A stretch of DNA of 64,000 bases from Diplonema japonicum (taxonomy: Eukaryota; Euglenozoa; Diplonemea; Diplonemida; Diplonemidae). A model generated the notes under the pieces. The model did no database searches. It worked only from the letters and a program-made list of their open reading frames with translations, and was not told where the DNA came from. Positions 10,753 through 19,620 of this stretch are shown in pieces (position 1 is the stretch's first letter; each line of letters begins with the position of its first letter). Made by a program: the position numbers and the translations under genes. Where the stretch lies: positions 498,001-562,000 of the forward strand of contig OZ025685.1 in assembly GCA_964019335.1 (NCBI GenBank). Reading direction: 5' to 3'.

Positions 10753-10788
10753 GCAAACAGACTGGTTAAAACCCGCCAGTCTCTTTGC
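10753..10788. other. Strong hairpin in intergenic DNA
   Basis: GCAAA (10753-10757) pairs with TTTGC (10784-10788), and AGACTGG (10759-10765) pairs with CCAGTCT (10776-10782). One C-C mismatch lies between them and the loop is 10 nt. It stands out from the surrounding homopolymers and may be part of an RNA or a processing signal. No family is assigned. Confidence 0.5.
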
Positions 10789-11080
10789 ATTACCGCATAG
10801 GTCAAGTAGGGAATAATGATGATTCCATCCAATTCTTTCTCTTCTTTCTTCTTTTTTTTTTTTTTTTTAATTTAAATGTCCCTTTTTCAACTTTCTTTTT
10901 CTTCCTCTTCCCCCTCAAATATGTTTTTTTTTTTCCTTTTTTTTTTTTTTTTGTGTTTTATTAGGATGAAGTTGCACTTTTTTTTTATTTTTTTTTTTTT
11001 ATACTCCTCCAAGAATCCACCTCTCTGTTCCCACTTCTTATCCTTCTTTTTTTTTCTTTCCCCCCTCTTTTTTTTTTTGA

Positions 11081-11240
11081 TGTTGACTACCGAGCCCATC
11101 GCTGGACTGCGCGATGCTGAAAGAGATGCTGGCTGAGACAAGACGAGGCCAGCGCTCGCCAGCGTGGACGAGCCTGGTTAACACAGCGTACAAGACTTCT
11201 AGGCAGATGACGCCAAAGGGGTCTCTTGAAATAATTGCCG
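11081..11240 (+). pseudogene. Coding-like segment upstream of LVIVD gene
   Basis: Two overlapping frames look coding here: one from ATG 11081 (18 codons) and one from ATG 11114 running about 42 codons to a possible donor (GCCG/GTGAGC) near 11241. The second frame is not continuous with the LVIVD protein downstream. This could be a 5' exon, an upstream ORF or a gene relic. Confidence 0.25.
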
Positions 11241-11387
11241 GTGAGCCCACCCGCACACCGAATATAATTTTTTTTTTTTTTCCTCTTTACGCAAGATTTT
11301 TTGCAGCTTTTTTTTTTTTTTTTTTTTTTTTTATGTTCCCACCATTCATTAAAACAATCCACCCCACACAGGTGGGCATGCACTACA

Positions 11388-14213
11388 ATGGTGCGACCCA
11401 TACAAGGGATAAATGTGATCTGTGCTATATTAGCATGGTGCGTAGTGGGCAGTGGCGGGACATACAGGTCATTGGGAAGGCTTGCAGAAATGAGCCCCGT
11501 GCATCCCTTAGACGTCCTGGTGGTGGGTGACATTGCATATGTGGCGTGCAAGGCTGGGGGTGTGAAGGTCATGAACATAAGTGATCCCAGTGCAATAACA
11601 GAGATAGGCGCCTTTGTGACCACAAGCGAGTCCTTTGGGCTGGACATAGTAGGGGACACCCTGTACGTTGCTGATTGGGATCATGGGCTTGAGATTATTG
11701 ACGTGTCTGACCCCACGAGCCCTGCTGTCATAGGGAACTGCCATACACCAGGCAACGCGTATGAGGTGTCCGTTCAGGGGAACTTCGCATATGTAGCGGA
11801 CTGGTCGAGTGTCAAGATTGTTAACATCACTGACCCTGCTACCGCTTATGTGGTTGCGACGCAGCTGACCCCAGGGTACGCCTTTGGTATCGAGGTGGAG
11901 GGCAGCTATGCTTATGTGTCTGACTTTGGAGACGGCCTCACCATCATCGACGTCACGGACCCCACGTCACCGTCGCAGGTGTCCAACACCGACACTGCGG
12001 GGTACTCCTTTGACTCGCAGCTGGTGGGCACGACGCTCTACCTTGCCGACAATGCGAACGGGCTGCTCATCTTCGACGTCAGCAACCCCCTGGCGCCCAC
12101 CCCCATCGGGTCCTATAAACCAGGTGGCAACGTGCGCCATGTGCATGTGACAGGCGCTACGTGCTACATTGTCGACAGCGCTGGTCTGCACGGCGTCGAC
12201 ATAACGGACCCTACTGCGCCTGTCCTGCGGGACAGCGTCGTGACCCCAGGCGATGCCCAGGGCGTGTGGATCAACGGGCAGACCGCTTATGTGGGCGACT
12301 CAGCCTCTTTGGAAATCTATGATGTAACCATTGTCACAGCGGAGCCCACAGATGCACCGGCAACCTCGTCCCCCCCTACAGCTGTCCCCACAGCCGCACC
12401 CGCAACACCGGCACCTCCCACCGCGGTTCCCACCAACCCGCCTTTGACAGCTGTCCCCACTGATGCTCCGCTGACTCCATTTCCCCCGACCACCCCCCCA
12501 GCCACCCAGACACCGCTTACCCTTGCGCCAGAAACTCAAGCGCCGCTGACAGTGCAGCCTGCGACACTCTCACCACAAGCCACTGGTAGCACCCACGCAC
12601 CCGGGACAACAGCAAAACCAAACACCCACCCTCCCTCAACGTTTGCGCCTTCTACCTTGGTGCCACTCACCCTGCAGCCGGCGACACTTGTGCCAAACCC
12701 ACCTGGCTCCACACACGCACCTGACGTCACGGCCACACCCAACACCTTAGTCCCCAGCACCTTAGCTCCCAGAACCTTAGCACCCTCTACGCTGCTCCCT
12801 GTGACATCTCAACCAGCAGGAGAGCCGTTATCGCCCGAGGCACGTGACAGGAACCTGACAAGACGGGCAGCTCCCCTTCTGGACCACAACGAGATCCACC
12901 TGGCGAGCTCCATCCTCGGCATGCTATCAAGAACTGGCTATGTTAGCAGCATGGTCTCTAGGACGGTCATCCTGTCGCGTGGCATCAAGTGTGAGGAGGA
13001 AGACGACGAAGCGCAGCTCAACTTCATGCTGCACCCCCTGAGGTTCAGCATTGCGGACAGCCACTTTGCGGGTGGCGTGGCAGGCTGGATCATCATCAGT
13101 GTTGTGTTCGGCTTGATCTTTTTGGTGCGGGACATGGAACTCCATAACGGCGCATCTGGCGTGCTGTTGATGTGGGTAATGATAGCTGTTCCGGGACTGC
13201 TGCAGTGCTCGCTGTTAGTGTTGGTGTACAGCTCAGCAGGTCTCAAAGCAGTGGGTGCTGTAGGCCTGGTGTGCGTGCTCGCCTTTTACGCAGCAGTGGC
13301 CCTGTGGTACAAGACGAACTACTCGTTCTGCCAGTACTGTACGTCAACGACAGCAACGCAGTCGAGCGTGGTGCACTACTTCATGGGCCACTCCGCATGG
13401 GACACCTGCCTGCCGAACTACATAGCAAAGAAAGGACAGACCTTCGACATCTATACAGAATCAATGTGGACGCAGGGACATCATTTTGTCTTGGAGACAG
13501 CACACCTGGTCCCGATGGTTATACTAGGGACAGTGGAGGGAAGCAGCAAGTCAAGCTGCACAGGAAAGCTGGTAGGCATGCTTATTGTGCTTGCTATGCA
13601 ACTGGCGGTGACGGTTGCAAGCAGCTTCTACATAGCACGGTTCCTGCTGCACTTGTGCAGCCTTGTCCTTGCAGTTCATCTGGGGACGGTGATCGTGGCG
13701 CTGGTGTCTCTTAACAACAACGATGACTACAGTACTGCAGTGGACGTGCTGCTGCAGGTCAGTATGTATCTATCACTGTTGAGGGTGCTGGCTGATTGGA
13801 TCTGGAGCGCCTACGAGGCAAGGCGGGGTGTGAGGTCGTCGTTGATCAGAAGCTGGCAGCGTGTCAATGGGAAGGGTTTTTTGTTAGAGGACACCAGCGA
13901 AACACCTGAAGAGAGCGAGAGGTACAAAGTGCTTGAAGACCAGCTCAACACAGCGCGGGCAGAAATAGACATGCTAAGGTCGCAGCAAGGCACCCCGACT
14001 TTCAGGACGCCACTGCGGCCACCCGTTCCCAGCCCTTACCCTATCACCCTTGTCGAGGATGTTGATGATGATGGCCTGCCCCCTGGCAGTATCCCCCCTG
14101 TGCTACCAGTGCCGTTGTCCTCAAAATCTATTCCTGGAACTGTTCCCCCAGTCTTTCCTTCTGCTGGAAAGAGTAGCAAGCTGTCGGCGTCGGGGTGTCC
14201 TGTTTTCGTGTAA
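11388..14213 (+). CDS. LVIVD beta-propeller surface protein with mucin-like linker and multi-pass C-terminus
   Basis: The product is 941 aa. A signal-peptide-like hydrophobic segment (residues 9-22) is followed by about seven LVIVD repeats, where a VxGxxAYVA(D/C)xxxGLxIIDVSDP pattern recurs every ~43 residues to about residue 315; these probably build a beta propeller. A Pro/Thr/Ala-rich stretch to about 480, built of repeated APxT and VPT units, resembles an O-glycosylated stalk. From about residue 560 there are several hydrophobic helices, then a Pro-rich cytosolic tail with a short coiled coil. The protein is probably displayed at the cell surface. ATG 11388 was chosen because a CCCCACACAG acceptor lies just upstream and a signal peptide follows. 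The ligand is unknown. Confidence 0.75.
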   Translation: MVRPIQGINVICAILAWCVVGSGGTYRSLGRLAEMSPVHPLDVLVVGDIAYVACKAGGVKVMNISDPSAITEIGAFVTTSESFGLDIVGDTLYVADWDHGLEIIDVSDPTSPAVIGNCHTPGNAYEVSVQGNFAYVADWSSVKIVNITDPATAYVVATQLTPGYAFGIEVEGSYAYVSDFGDGLTIIDVTDPTSPSQVSNTDTAGYSFDSQLVGTTLYLADNANGLLIFDVSNPLAPTPIGSYKPGGNVRHVHVTGATCYIVDSAGLHGVDITDPTAPVLRDSVVTPGDAQGVWINGQTAYVGDSASLEIYDVTIVTAEPTDAPATSSPPTAVPTAAPATPAPPTAVPTNPPLTAVPTDAPLTPFPPTTPPATQTPLTLAPETQAPLTVQPATLSPQATGSTHAPGTTAKPNTHPPSTFAPSTLVPLTLQPATLVPNPPGSTHAPDVTATPNTLVPSTLAPRTLAPSTLLPVTSQPAGEPLSPEARDRNLTRRAAPLLDHNEIHLASSILGMLSRTGYVSSMVSRTVILSRGIKCEEEDDEAQLNFMLHPLRFSIADSHFAGGVAGWIIISVVFGLIFLVRDMELHNGASGVLLMWVMIAVPGLLQCSLLVLVYSSAGLKAVGAVGLVCVLAFYAAVALWYKTNYSFCQYCTSTTATQSSVVHYFMGHSAWDTCLPNYIAKKGQTFDIYTESMWTQGHHFVLETAHLVPMVILGTVEGSSKSSCTGKLVGMLIVLAMQLAVTVASSFYIARFLLHLCSLVLAVHLGTVIVALVSLNNNDDYSTAVDVLLQVSMYLSLLRVLADWIWSAYEARRGVRSSLIRSWQRVNGKGFLLEDTSETPEESERYKVLEDQLNTARAEIDMLRSQQGTPTFRTPLRPPVPSPYPITLVEDVDDDGLPPGSIPPVLPVPLSSKSIPGTVPPVFPSAGKSSKLSASGCPVFV

Positions 14214-14586
14214 GATTAGTTAGTTAAAAGTTACCAGTTTGTATGCACTCACTCTCTTCTTTTATCCCACCCCTCCCCCGCCTTGCTCCCGTTCTTGGGA
14301 AACCTCTTTGAATATGTGAGTTTCTGCCCCTTCTGTCCCTTGTCGTATTTTTGTTTGAATCGCTCTTTGTTTTTTTTTTCTCTTCGAGTAGAAGCCTCTT
14401 TTAATTTTAGCACCCCCCCTTTTTTTTTACTGTAACCTCTTCGTCTCCAAAGTAGTGAGGGGTTTATAATTTTTTTTTAAATTGCTAAAACTATCATTCT
14501 ATCTTCTAGGCGGCCCTGTCACTGTAGTATAGGGTTATCTTCAACGTTGCGTCTTTCTTTAAATGTCTCTTCTTTTTTTTTTTTCC

Positions 14587-14883
14587 AGCAACCGCAGAAC
14601 GGTGACCGATTAGTGTGAGTTTCTACCTGAACAGTGAGCACCCCATGCACACTGAAATTTTATCGAGTTTTTTCTTCTTTATTCCAAAAAGACAAGGGTA
14701 CACACCCTTCGACATCTTGGGGGCCCGACAGCACACGGCTACAACAGGAGACCACTCTTCTCCTCGAGCCAAACCGCCTACCTAGCACGACTCCAAGCTG
14801 TGTTTCTCGCCCAGATGCCATCCATCTCATCGCGACAAACAGCCACCGCGGGCACAGCAACCGCAGAACGGTGACCGGTTAGT
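14587..14883. repeat. Direct repeat pair 269 nt apart
   Basis: A 22-nt sequence (AGCAACCGCAGAACGGTGAC plus CG) is identical at 14587-14608 and 14856-14877, and the match extends with one mismatch through TTAGT. Each copy starts with an AG that could serve as a splice acceptor; the first follows a long T tract. The function is unknown. Confidence 0.7.
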
Positions 14884-14977
14884 TGGGTGCCACATTCAAG
14901 TGAGATTACAGTACTCTCTCTCTCTTTTTTCTTTTTTTTCTTTTTGCTACAGGGGGAGGACTTGTGTATATAGATAT

Positions 14978-15205
14978 GTGCTTTCTTGAACCAAGAAAAG
15001 ATAGTTTCATTCCTCCGAACCCGGAGTGTAGCTTTTCGATTACAGTGACAAACACGACTTCGGTCTGTGACCCACACCTTAAGGGTTTAGTTTTTAGTTA
15101 GCAGGGAAAGTTTATTAGGGGCAGCAAGGACCAAGGTCTTCGGACCTACGTCTTAAGGTGTTTGACGGCACTTCTCCTTAAGCGAGTCAACGTGAGAAGG
15201 GAGTA
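14978..15205 (+). ncRNA. Candidate structured non-coding RNA, class unknown
   Basis: Several stem-loops are packed into about 220 nt with no ORF. TTTCTTG/CAAGAAA lies at 14982-14998, CTCCG/CGGAG at 15013-15026, and CACGAC-TTCG-GTC(T)GTG at 15053-15069. A 10-bp long-range stem, ACACCTTAAG (15074-15083) with CTTAAGGTGT (15152-15161), encloses a perfect AGGTC-TTCG-GACCT hairpin at 15134-15147. CTTCTC/GAGAAG follows at 15171-15199. TTCG tetraloops capping two stems are typical of stable RNAs. The sequence does not match the hallmarks of U1, U2, U4, U5, U6, tRNA or 5S that I could check by eye. The strand is assumed to match the genes; the complement would fold similarly. Confidence 0.5.
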
Positions 15206-15570
15206 CCCAGCTACGGTAGAAAACAGGATAAAATAAAACCTTTGGCTTTTAAATGTGCTCCCCTCGTGTTGTGTCAAAAAAAAAAAAGAAAGATTGTACT
15301 GCGTTGAAAAAGAACAAAAAAGTTCGAGGAAAAGGGAAATTAAAAAAAAAAAGATTTGTTACTTGGGCCAACGTTGTGTCGCCCTCTCCCCCCCCTTTTT
15401 TCTTTTGTGTAGTTTTCTTTTCTATTCTATTCTGATTGTAAAAAGATTTATTGCTTTTTTTCTTTCTTTTTTTTTTTTCTGAGTTCCCAGCCACCCCCCC
15501 ATATCCAACACGCTCTACACATTATAAGCTTCACAGCTGTCTCCTTACACGTCTTTTCCCAGCAAATGGA

Positions 15571-16164
15571 ATGAAGCCGCCATATTATCTGGCGGCCTTG
15601 ACGCAGCCTGGGAGGGACAGGCCGTGGACCGCACCGAGACGCAACAGATGGTGTGTTGCAGAGAGACCTGGCACTGCAGGGGGGAGACTAGGACGGTGCA
15701 CTGCGAAGCGGACAAGGATGAGGTGGTTCAAAGAGATGATGGAGGTGAGGGCAGGGCGTGGTGTCAGCGACATGCTTGAGCGAAACACATCGGTCTTGCT
15801 CAAGAGGTACTGGGCCAAGCTCACCCCTACTAGGCTACAGTCGTTACGTGATATGTTTCGCAGCCATACCCTCACTCTCCACAACACACTAGAATGCCAT
15901 GTCTTGTCCTGTCAGGAGATCTCGCATCGCCGTGCCATCGAACGGTCGTACCTGCTGCAGTGCGGCAGGTGGCGATGCCTTGTCCCTTGCGGTACCTTCC
16001 GTCCCCTTGCCCCCCACCCCCCTGCCGCACCCATCCCCACAGAGTCATCTATCGACTGGCGGGGCACCCCTTCCCCCACCCGCAGAGTCGCTGCCAAATC
16101 CCTCTTCTTGCTGTTTAACAACAGCAAGTTTGTTCAATCCGCTCATGCACGGGGCATGCGGTAA
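15571..16164 (+). CDS. Hypothetical Arg-rich protein
   Basis: The 197-aa product is not recognised. It is basic, with Arg/Trp-rich N-terminal 60 residues, a probable helical region at about 50-130, several cysteines at 110-150 and a Pro-rich segment at about 150-180. No signal peptide or membrane helix is clear. ATG 15571 follows a TTTTCCCAG acceptor; an earlier ATG at 15566 is out of frame and stops at once. It starts the group that leads to the RYVPP-repeat gene 87 nt downstream. The composition is compatible with a real gene, but a chance ORF is not excluded. Confidence 0.5.
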   Translation: MKPPYYLAALTQPGRDRPWTAPRRNRWCVAERPGTAGGRLGRCTAKRTRMRWFKEMMEVRAGRGVSDMLERNTSVLLKRYWAKLTPTRLQSLRDMFRSHTLTLHNTLECHVLSCQEISHRRAIERSYLLQCGRWRCLVPCGTFRPLAPHPPAAPIPTESSIDWRGTPSPTRRVAAKSLFLLFNNSKFVQSAHARGMR

Positions 16165-16251
16165 GAAGGGGATGAAAAGAGGGAAGAAATGACATGTTAT
16201 TATTATTCACATCAAAGTATCTGACTGCAACCAGTACTCTAGGCGTGTAAG

Positions 16252-17079
16252 ATGTCTGCCAGCAGCCCACAGAGGTGTGCATGGGGCTTCCAAGGGCCGA
16301 GACACGTCCCCGACAAGAACCTCACCGGCACGCACGATGCCCACACAACCGTTTCAGGGATGCGGTTCATTCCACCTGTCCACAGAACCCTTAGGGAAGG
16401 GTCAGCGTCTCCGAGAAATATAGGGAAGTACGGGCCAAGGTACATACCCCCTGAGGCAGGTGCTCTTGGTGCGGCGGCTGTGGACAAGACGCTGCAGTCA
16501 AGGAGATCCATCTCGCGGTCCCCTGGGCGTTCCCCTGGGCGGGCAGGCAGGTCGGAGTCGCCGAAGAATGCGAAGTACGGTGTGAGGTACGTGCCTCCTG
16601 AGGTTGAGGTCCTGGGTGCGGAAGCTGTGCTGCGGACCCCTCGCAGGAACAGGTCGGGCACGCCTGTGAGAGGGACTCCTGTGAGGGGAACTCCTGGGTC
16701 CCCTGCGAGGGAGAGGTCCCTCTCCCCGCACTCTGCAAAGTACGACCAGCGCTACGTTCCTCCTTCCGATGGACTAGGCGCTGTGGCAGTCGATAAGATT
16801 ATAATGCAGTCGAGGCGGTCGGCAACCCCCGAGCCCAGGATGGCGTCAAGGTCTCCAGGGCGGCAGCGGTCCATGTCACCCTCAGGGAGGTACGGCCCGA
16901 GGTACGTGCCACCCGAGGCGGAGGCTCTGGGCGCAGAGGCGATGGATGGCAACATACACCCGAGGTCCATGTCAGGAAGCGGAACCCCCCACACCCCACC
17001 GAAGAGCCCCCCCTCGTCGAAATACTGGGCACGGTATGTGCCGAGCAAGGATCTTCCAGCCACACCTCCTTCGATGTGA
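16252..17079 (+). CDS. Tandem RYVPP-repeat protein
   Basis: This 275-aa, very basic protein is rich in Ser, Pro and Arg. Five diverged copies of a K-Y-x-x-R-Y-(V/I)-P-P unit start at residues 59, 108, 163, 213 and 257, spaced 44-55 residues. Copies 1-4 continue with a short hydrophobic stretch, LGAxAVDK in the clearest cases. A weaker copy (MRFIPP) sits near residue 43. Linkers contain RSxSRSP and RSGTP motifs that look like phosphorylation sites for SR or proline-directed kinases. No transmembrane segment is present. I recognise no named domain. The repeated YxxRYVPP could be a short linear motif binding a multivalent partner, for example cytoskeletal. ATG 16252 follows an acceptor-like TACTCTAG. 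Confidence 0.75.
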   Translation: MSASSPQRCAWGFQGPRHVPDKNLTGTHDAHTTVSGMRFIPPVHRTLREGSASPRNIGKYGPRYIPPEAGALGAAAVDKTLQSRRSISRSPGRSPGRAGRSESPKNAKYGVRYVPPEVEVLGAEAVLRTPRRNRSGTPVRGTPVRGTPGSPARERSLSPHSAKYDQRYVPPSDGLGAVAVDKIIMQSRRSATPEPRMASRSPGRQRSMSPSGRYGPRYVPPEAEALGAEAMDGNIHPRSMSGSGTPHTPPKSPPSSKYWARYVPSKDLPATPPSM

Positions 17080-17182
17080 TGGTTACTTTTTTATTTTTAA
17101 GTTGTATTCTTTTCCCTACCCCCTGTTGTCTCATTCTTTCGTTTCATGCTCGTTACCACCCACCGCACAGGACTGCTCTGCA

Positions 17183-18069
17183 ATGCAGCACGATGACACG
17201 ATCTGGAGTGTGATCAGCCAGGGCTTCTGCTCCTTCAAGGCTAAGCTGAGGGATGACGTAGGGCACGCGGGGGCGAAGACAGAGGCATTGTGCAGAAACC
17301 CGTACAACGCGACTGGAATATGCAACAGGGTGAACTGCCCTTTGGCAAACTCACAGTACGCCACAGTGATCGAAAAGGACAACGAGCTGTACCTGTTCAT
17401 GAAGACGGTGGAAAGGGCGCACACACCAAAGCGGTTGTGGGAAAAGATACTTCTGCCCGGGAATTTCAAGAAGGCGCTGGAGATTATCAACGAAAACATG
17501 CAGTGGTGGGACAGAAAGGTGGTGATGAAATGCAAACACAGATTGCTGAGATTGAAACAGGTTTTGATAAGAAAAAGAAGGCTGGCGCTGAAGGGGGTTC
17601 CAAAGCTGGTGGGGATCAAAAAGAAGGAGGAAAAACAGCTAAACAAAAGAGAGGCCAAGGCAGAGATCGCGGCAAGGATCCCACAACACATCAGAAACAC
17701 GCTTTTGAGCGTGAGAAAAGACCACCAACTCCCCGAAGGCGTTACAGAAGAAGAAATGCTAAGAATTGTGGAAGCAGAAGAAGAAAGGGGCGACGATGCG
17801 ATTGATGAAGCCGAGGAATTTGACTCGGATGACTTAACGGATGTAGACTTTACTGAAGACGAGTCCAGCGATGAAGAGAGCGAAGAAGGGTCAATGGAGG
17901 GTGAGGTTTCCACAGTAGGGTCCAAGAGGTCGAGGTCCTCCCAGAAACCAGCAAAACGCATGCGAATTGAAATCGAAGCAGAAACCGAAATGCAAGTATG
18001 TACAAGATAAAAAAAAAAAAAAAAAATCCACAGAACCGGCTCAGTAGTAAATCCATCATGGATTGGTGA
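17183..18069 (+). CDS. MAK16: MAK16 ribosome-biogenesis factor
   Basis: Two exons (17183-17995 and 18034-18069) give 282 aa. The N-terminus M-Q-x-D-D-x-I-W-x-x-I, FCSFK, C-R-N-x-Y, TG(I/L)CNR, CPLANSQYAT and the later RLWEK and WDRK blocks match the MAK16 family throughout. MAK16 is a nuclear/nucleolar protein needed for 60S subunit (25S/28S and 5.8S rRNA) maturation. The C-terminal third is acidic (EDESSDEESEEG), followed by a basic tail, as is common in the family. ATG 17183 fits the conserved N-terminus and follows a CACCGCACAG acceptor; longer frames starting at 16946 overlap the preceding gene and are not real. Without splicing the protein would end four codons later, so the product is nearly complete either way. 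Confidence 0.92.
17996..18033 (+). other. 38-nt intron in MAK16
   Basis: It starts GTATGTACAAG, carries a long A run and ends TCCACAG. Splicing is in phase 0 and replaces the last four codons (VCTR) with an 11-codon tail. The GTATGT donor is the same as in three other introns of the window. Confidence 0.65.
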
Positions 18070-18224
18070 TCACTCCCCCCAGCCCCCCCTTTTTTTTTGT
18101 CTTTTTTTGTGGCGATCAATTATTTTCCCCTAATATTTTTTTTTCCCCCCCTTCCCCATATCATTTTATCGTTTAGTTCTTTCTTTTCTTTTTTTTTTGT
18201 AGTATTTCTTGAGATTCGTCGGGG

Positions 18225-18271
<47 letters not shown>

Positions 18272-18308
18272 AGAAAAAAGAAAGGCTGCCCGGTTCCCTG
18301 AAAATGGT

Positions 18309-18782
18309 ATGAAGGCGTACGTGCTGTTGGTTGTGTTGGCCATTGTGCACCTCACGGAAGGCGGGTGCCACGAGCGAAGGGAAAATGAAAGCTATTGTTA
18401 TTTAGGTCTTCACGACGGTAAGGTGAAGCATCACTCGTGCCACTGCCCGTGGATGACGTGCACGGTTGACGAAGGGTACAGCGGGATAGAGAAGGCATAC
18501 TGTGAATACAATGACATGGGCCTGGCGATACTTATAATTTGTGTAGTGGCATTCTTGTGTTGCTGCATAGCCGGTGTAGTCCTGTGCTTGCGGTATCACA
18601 AGAACAGCAGAGAGTCACCCGCTGCCACAGGTGATGATACCATCCCCACCCCCTCTACAGCCACCGTCATAGTTGTGCCCATGCCTTTGATGCCAACAGT
18701 TGCTCAGGTAGAAAATCAAGGTCACCCCGTGTCTGGTGCACCTGAGCCCGAACCTGAGTCTAGTAGCCATCCTTATCTGTGA
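18309..18782 (+). CDS. Small type I membrane protein with Cys-rich ectodomain
   Basis: The product is 157 aa. A signal peptide (residues 1-19, MKAYVLLVVLAIVHLTEGG) leads to a short ectodomain with seven cysteines (two as CHC). A transmembrane helix at about 69-95 carries an internal Cys-Cys-Cys, and a Ser/Pro-rich cytosolic tail with a PEPEPE stretch follows. The family is not recognised. It is probably a surface or endomembrane protein held by disulfides. The gene follows a 40-A run directly, with no CAG acceptor near its ATG, and it is the last clear gene before a 5.5-kb repeat island. Confidence 0.65.
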   Translation: MKAYVLLVVLAIVHLTEGGCHERRENESYCYLGLHDGKVKHHSCHCPWMTCTVDEGYSGIEKAYCEYNDMGLAILIICVVAFLCCCIAGVVLCLRYHKNSRESPAATGDDTIPTPSTATVIVVPMPLMPTVAQVENQGHPVSGAPEPEPESSSHPYL

Positions 18783-18954
18783 GGTTTTGGCATGATACAT
18801 TTTTTGTTTTTTTTTTGTTTTTTTGTTATCCGTTAACTCTCTCCTCTTATTTCAAAAAAAAAAAGGAAAAAAAGAAGAAAAAAAAAAAAGAAAAAAAAAA
18901 AAGACGTGTAGGGTCCTATGTTTGGGCAAGAGAACGGGGGGGGGGGGGGGGGAA

Positions 18955-19090
18955 GCCCGTTTCCTTTCTCAGAGGGAAACGCTGGTTCCCTTTCTTAAAA
19001 GGAAACGGCCCCCAAAAATAAGGAAACGTTTCCGTTTTCGTTTCCTTATTTTCAAAAAGAAAAAAGCTTGGAAACGCGTTTCCTTGCCAA
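18955..19090. repeat. Cluster of GGAAACG palindromes
   Basis: Six to eight copies of GGAAACG or its complement are packed here. AAAATAAGGAAACG and CGTTTCCTTATTTT form a perfect 14-bp inverted repeat around a 10-nt spacer at about 19015-19052, and GGAAACGCGTTTCC at about 19071-19084 is a perfect 14-mer palindrome. The cluster is flanked on both sides by G runs of about 18. It could fold as DNA cruciforms or bind a dimeric protein. Confidence 0.7.
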
Positions 19091-19117
19091 CATAGGTGTG
19101 GGGGGGGGGGGGGGGGG
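19062..19117. repeat. Dispersed AAGCTT...TTGCCAACATAG repeat, copy 1
   Basis: AAGCTTGG, then an ACGCGTTT core, then TTGCCAACATAGG, and a TGTG plus G run end the unit. The layout is repeated in diverged form at 20583-20643. The G run after CAACATAG is present in both. Confidence 0.6.
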
Positions 19118-19240
19118 TGCTGATGACATGGTATGGGGGATGAAGAAAAAGAAGAAGAAGAAGAAACTGGATGGGAAAAAAAAAAGGACAAAAGTGTTTT
19201 TTTTTCTTTTTTTTTTTCCACTTGTCTCTCTCTCTCTCTC

Positions 19241-19416
19241 TGGCATGGCTTTATCAAAATCGAAACGGTTTGTGCAAAGTCGAGTTCGTGCCCACAATGG
19301 ACTTTTGTGTAGCGGCCTTTGGAGGGGTCACCGCAATCACCGTGAGGAAGGGGTACTTTTATTTAAAATAAGTTTTTATTTTATTTTATTTTATTAATGC
19401 GCTGATAAAACAGGGG

Positions 19417-19458
<42 letters not shown>

Positions 19459-19620
19459 TGGAACTTCTTTTTTTTTTCTTTTTTTTTTTTTTGTTTGCTT
19501 CAATGGGGCAACAAGACCTTTGGCCGGGTGATGCTCGGCAGAGACAGGAACAAGGCAACACTTTCATCAGCCATGTCACTACCAAGCGGCAGAGTTACAG
19601 CCACCTAGGCACAAACAGAC
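19241..19620 (+). pseudogene. Coding-like relics in the repeat island
   Basis: Two short stretches have protein-like composition. One is 40 codons around 19250-19370, open in two frames, of which the frame reading VEFVPTMDFCVAAFGGV looks better. The other is about 34 codons at 19505-19610, reading NKTFGRVMLGRDRNKAT. They are separated by T and A runs and no start, intron or family joins them. They are probably remnants of a mobile or host gene. Confidence 0.25.

Larger units (their letters stand above)
8932..11387. other. 2.4-kb low-complexity gap with coding-like scraps
   Basis: The gap is dominated by A and T homopolymers. Three things stand out: a coding-like stretch at 10281-10454, a 12-bp stem hairpin at 10753-10788, and a coding-like stretch at 11081-11240. 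No complete gene, tRNA or rRNA was recognised. Confidence 0.55.
14214..15570. other. Intergenic region with structured-RNA candidate
   Basis: The first 370 bases are pyrimidine-rich and uninformative. A direct repeat lies at 14587/14856 and a structured-RNA candidate at 14978-15205, both described separately. The last 330 bases return to A and T runs, with an acceptor-like CCCAG just before the next ATG. No protein gene was recognised. Confidence 0.55.
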
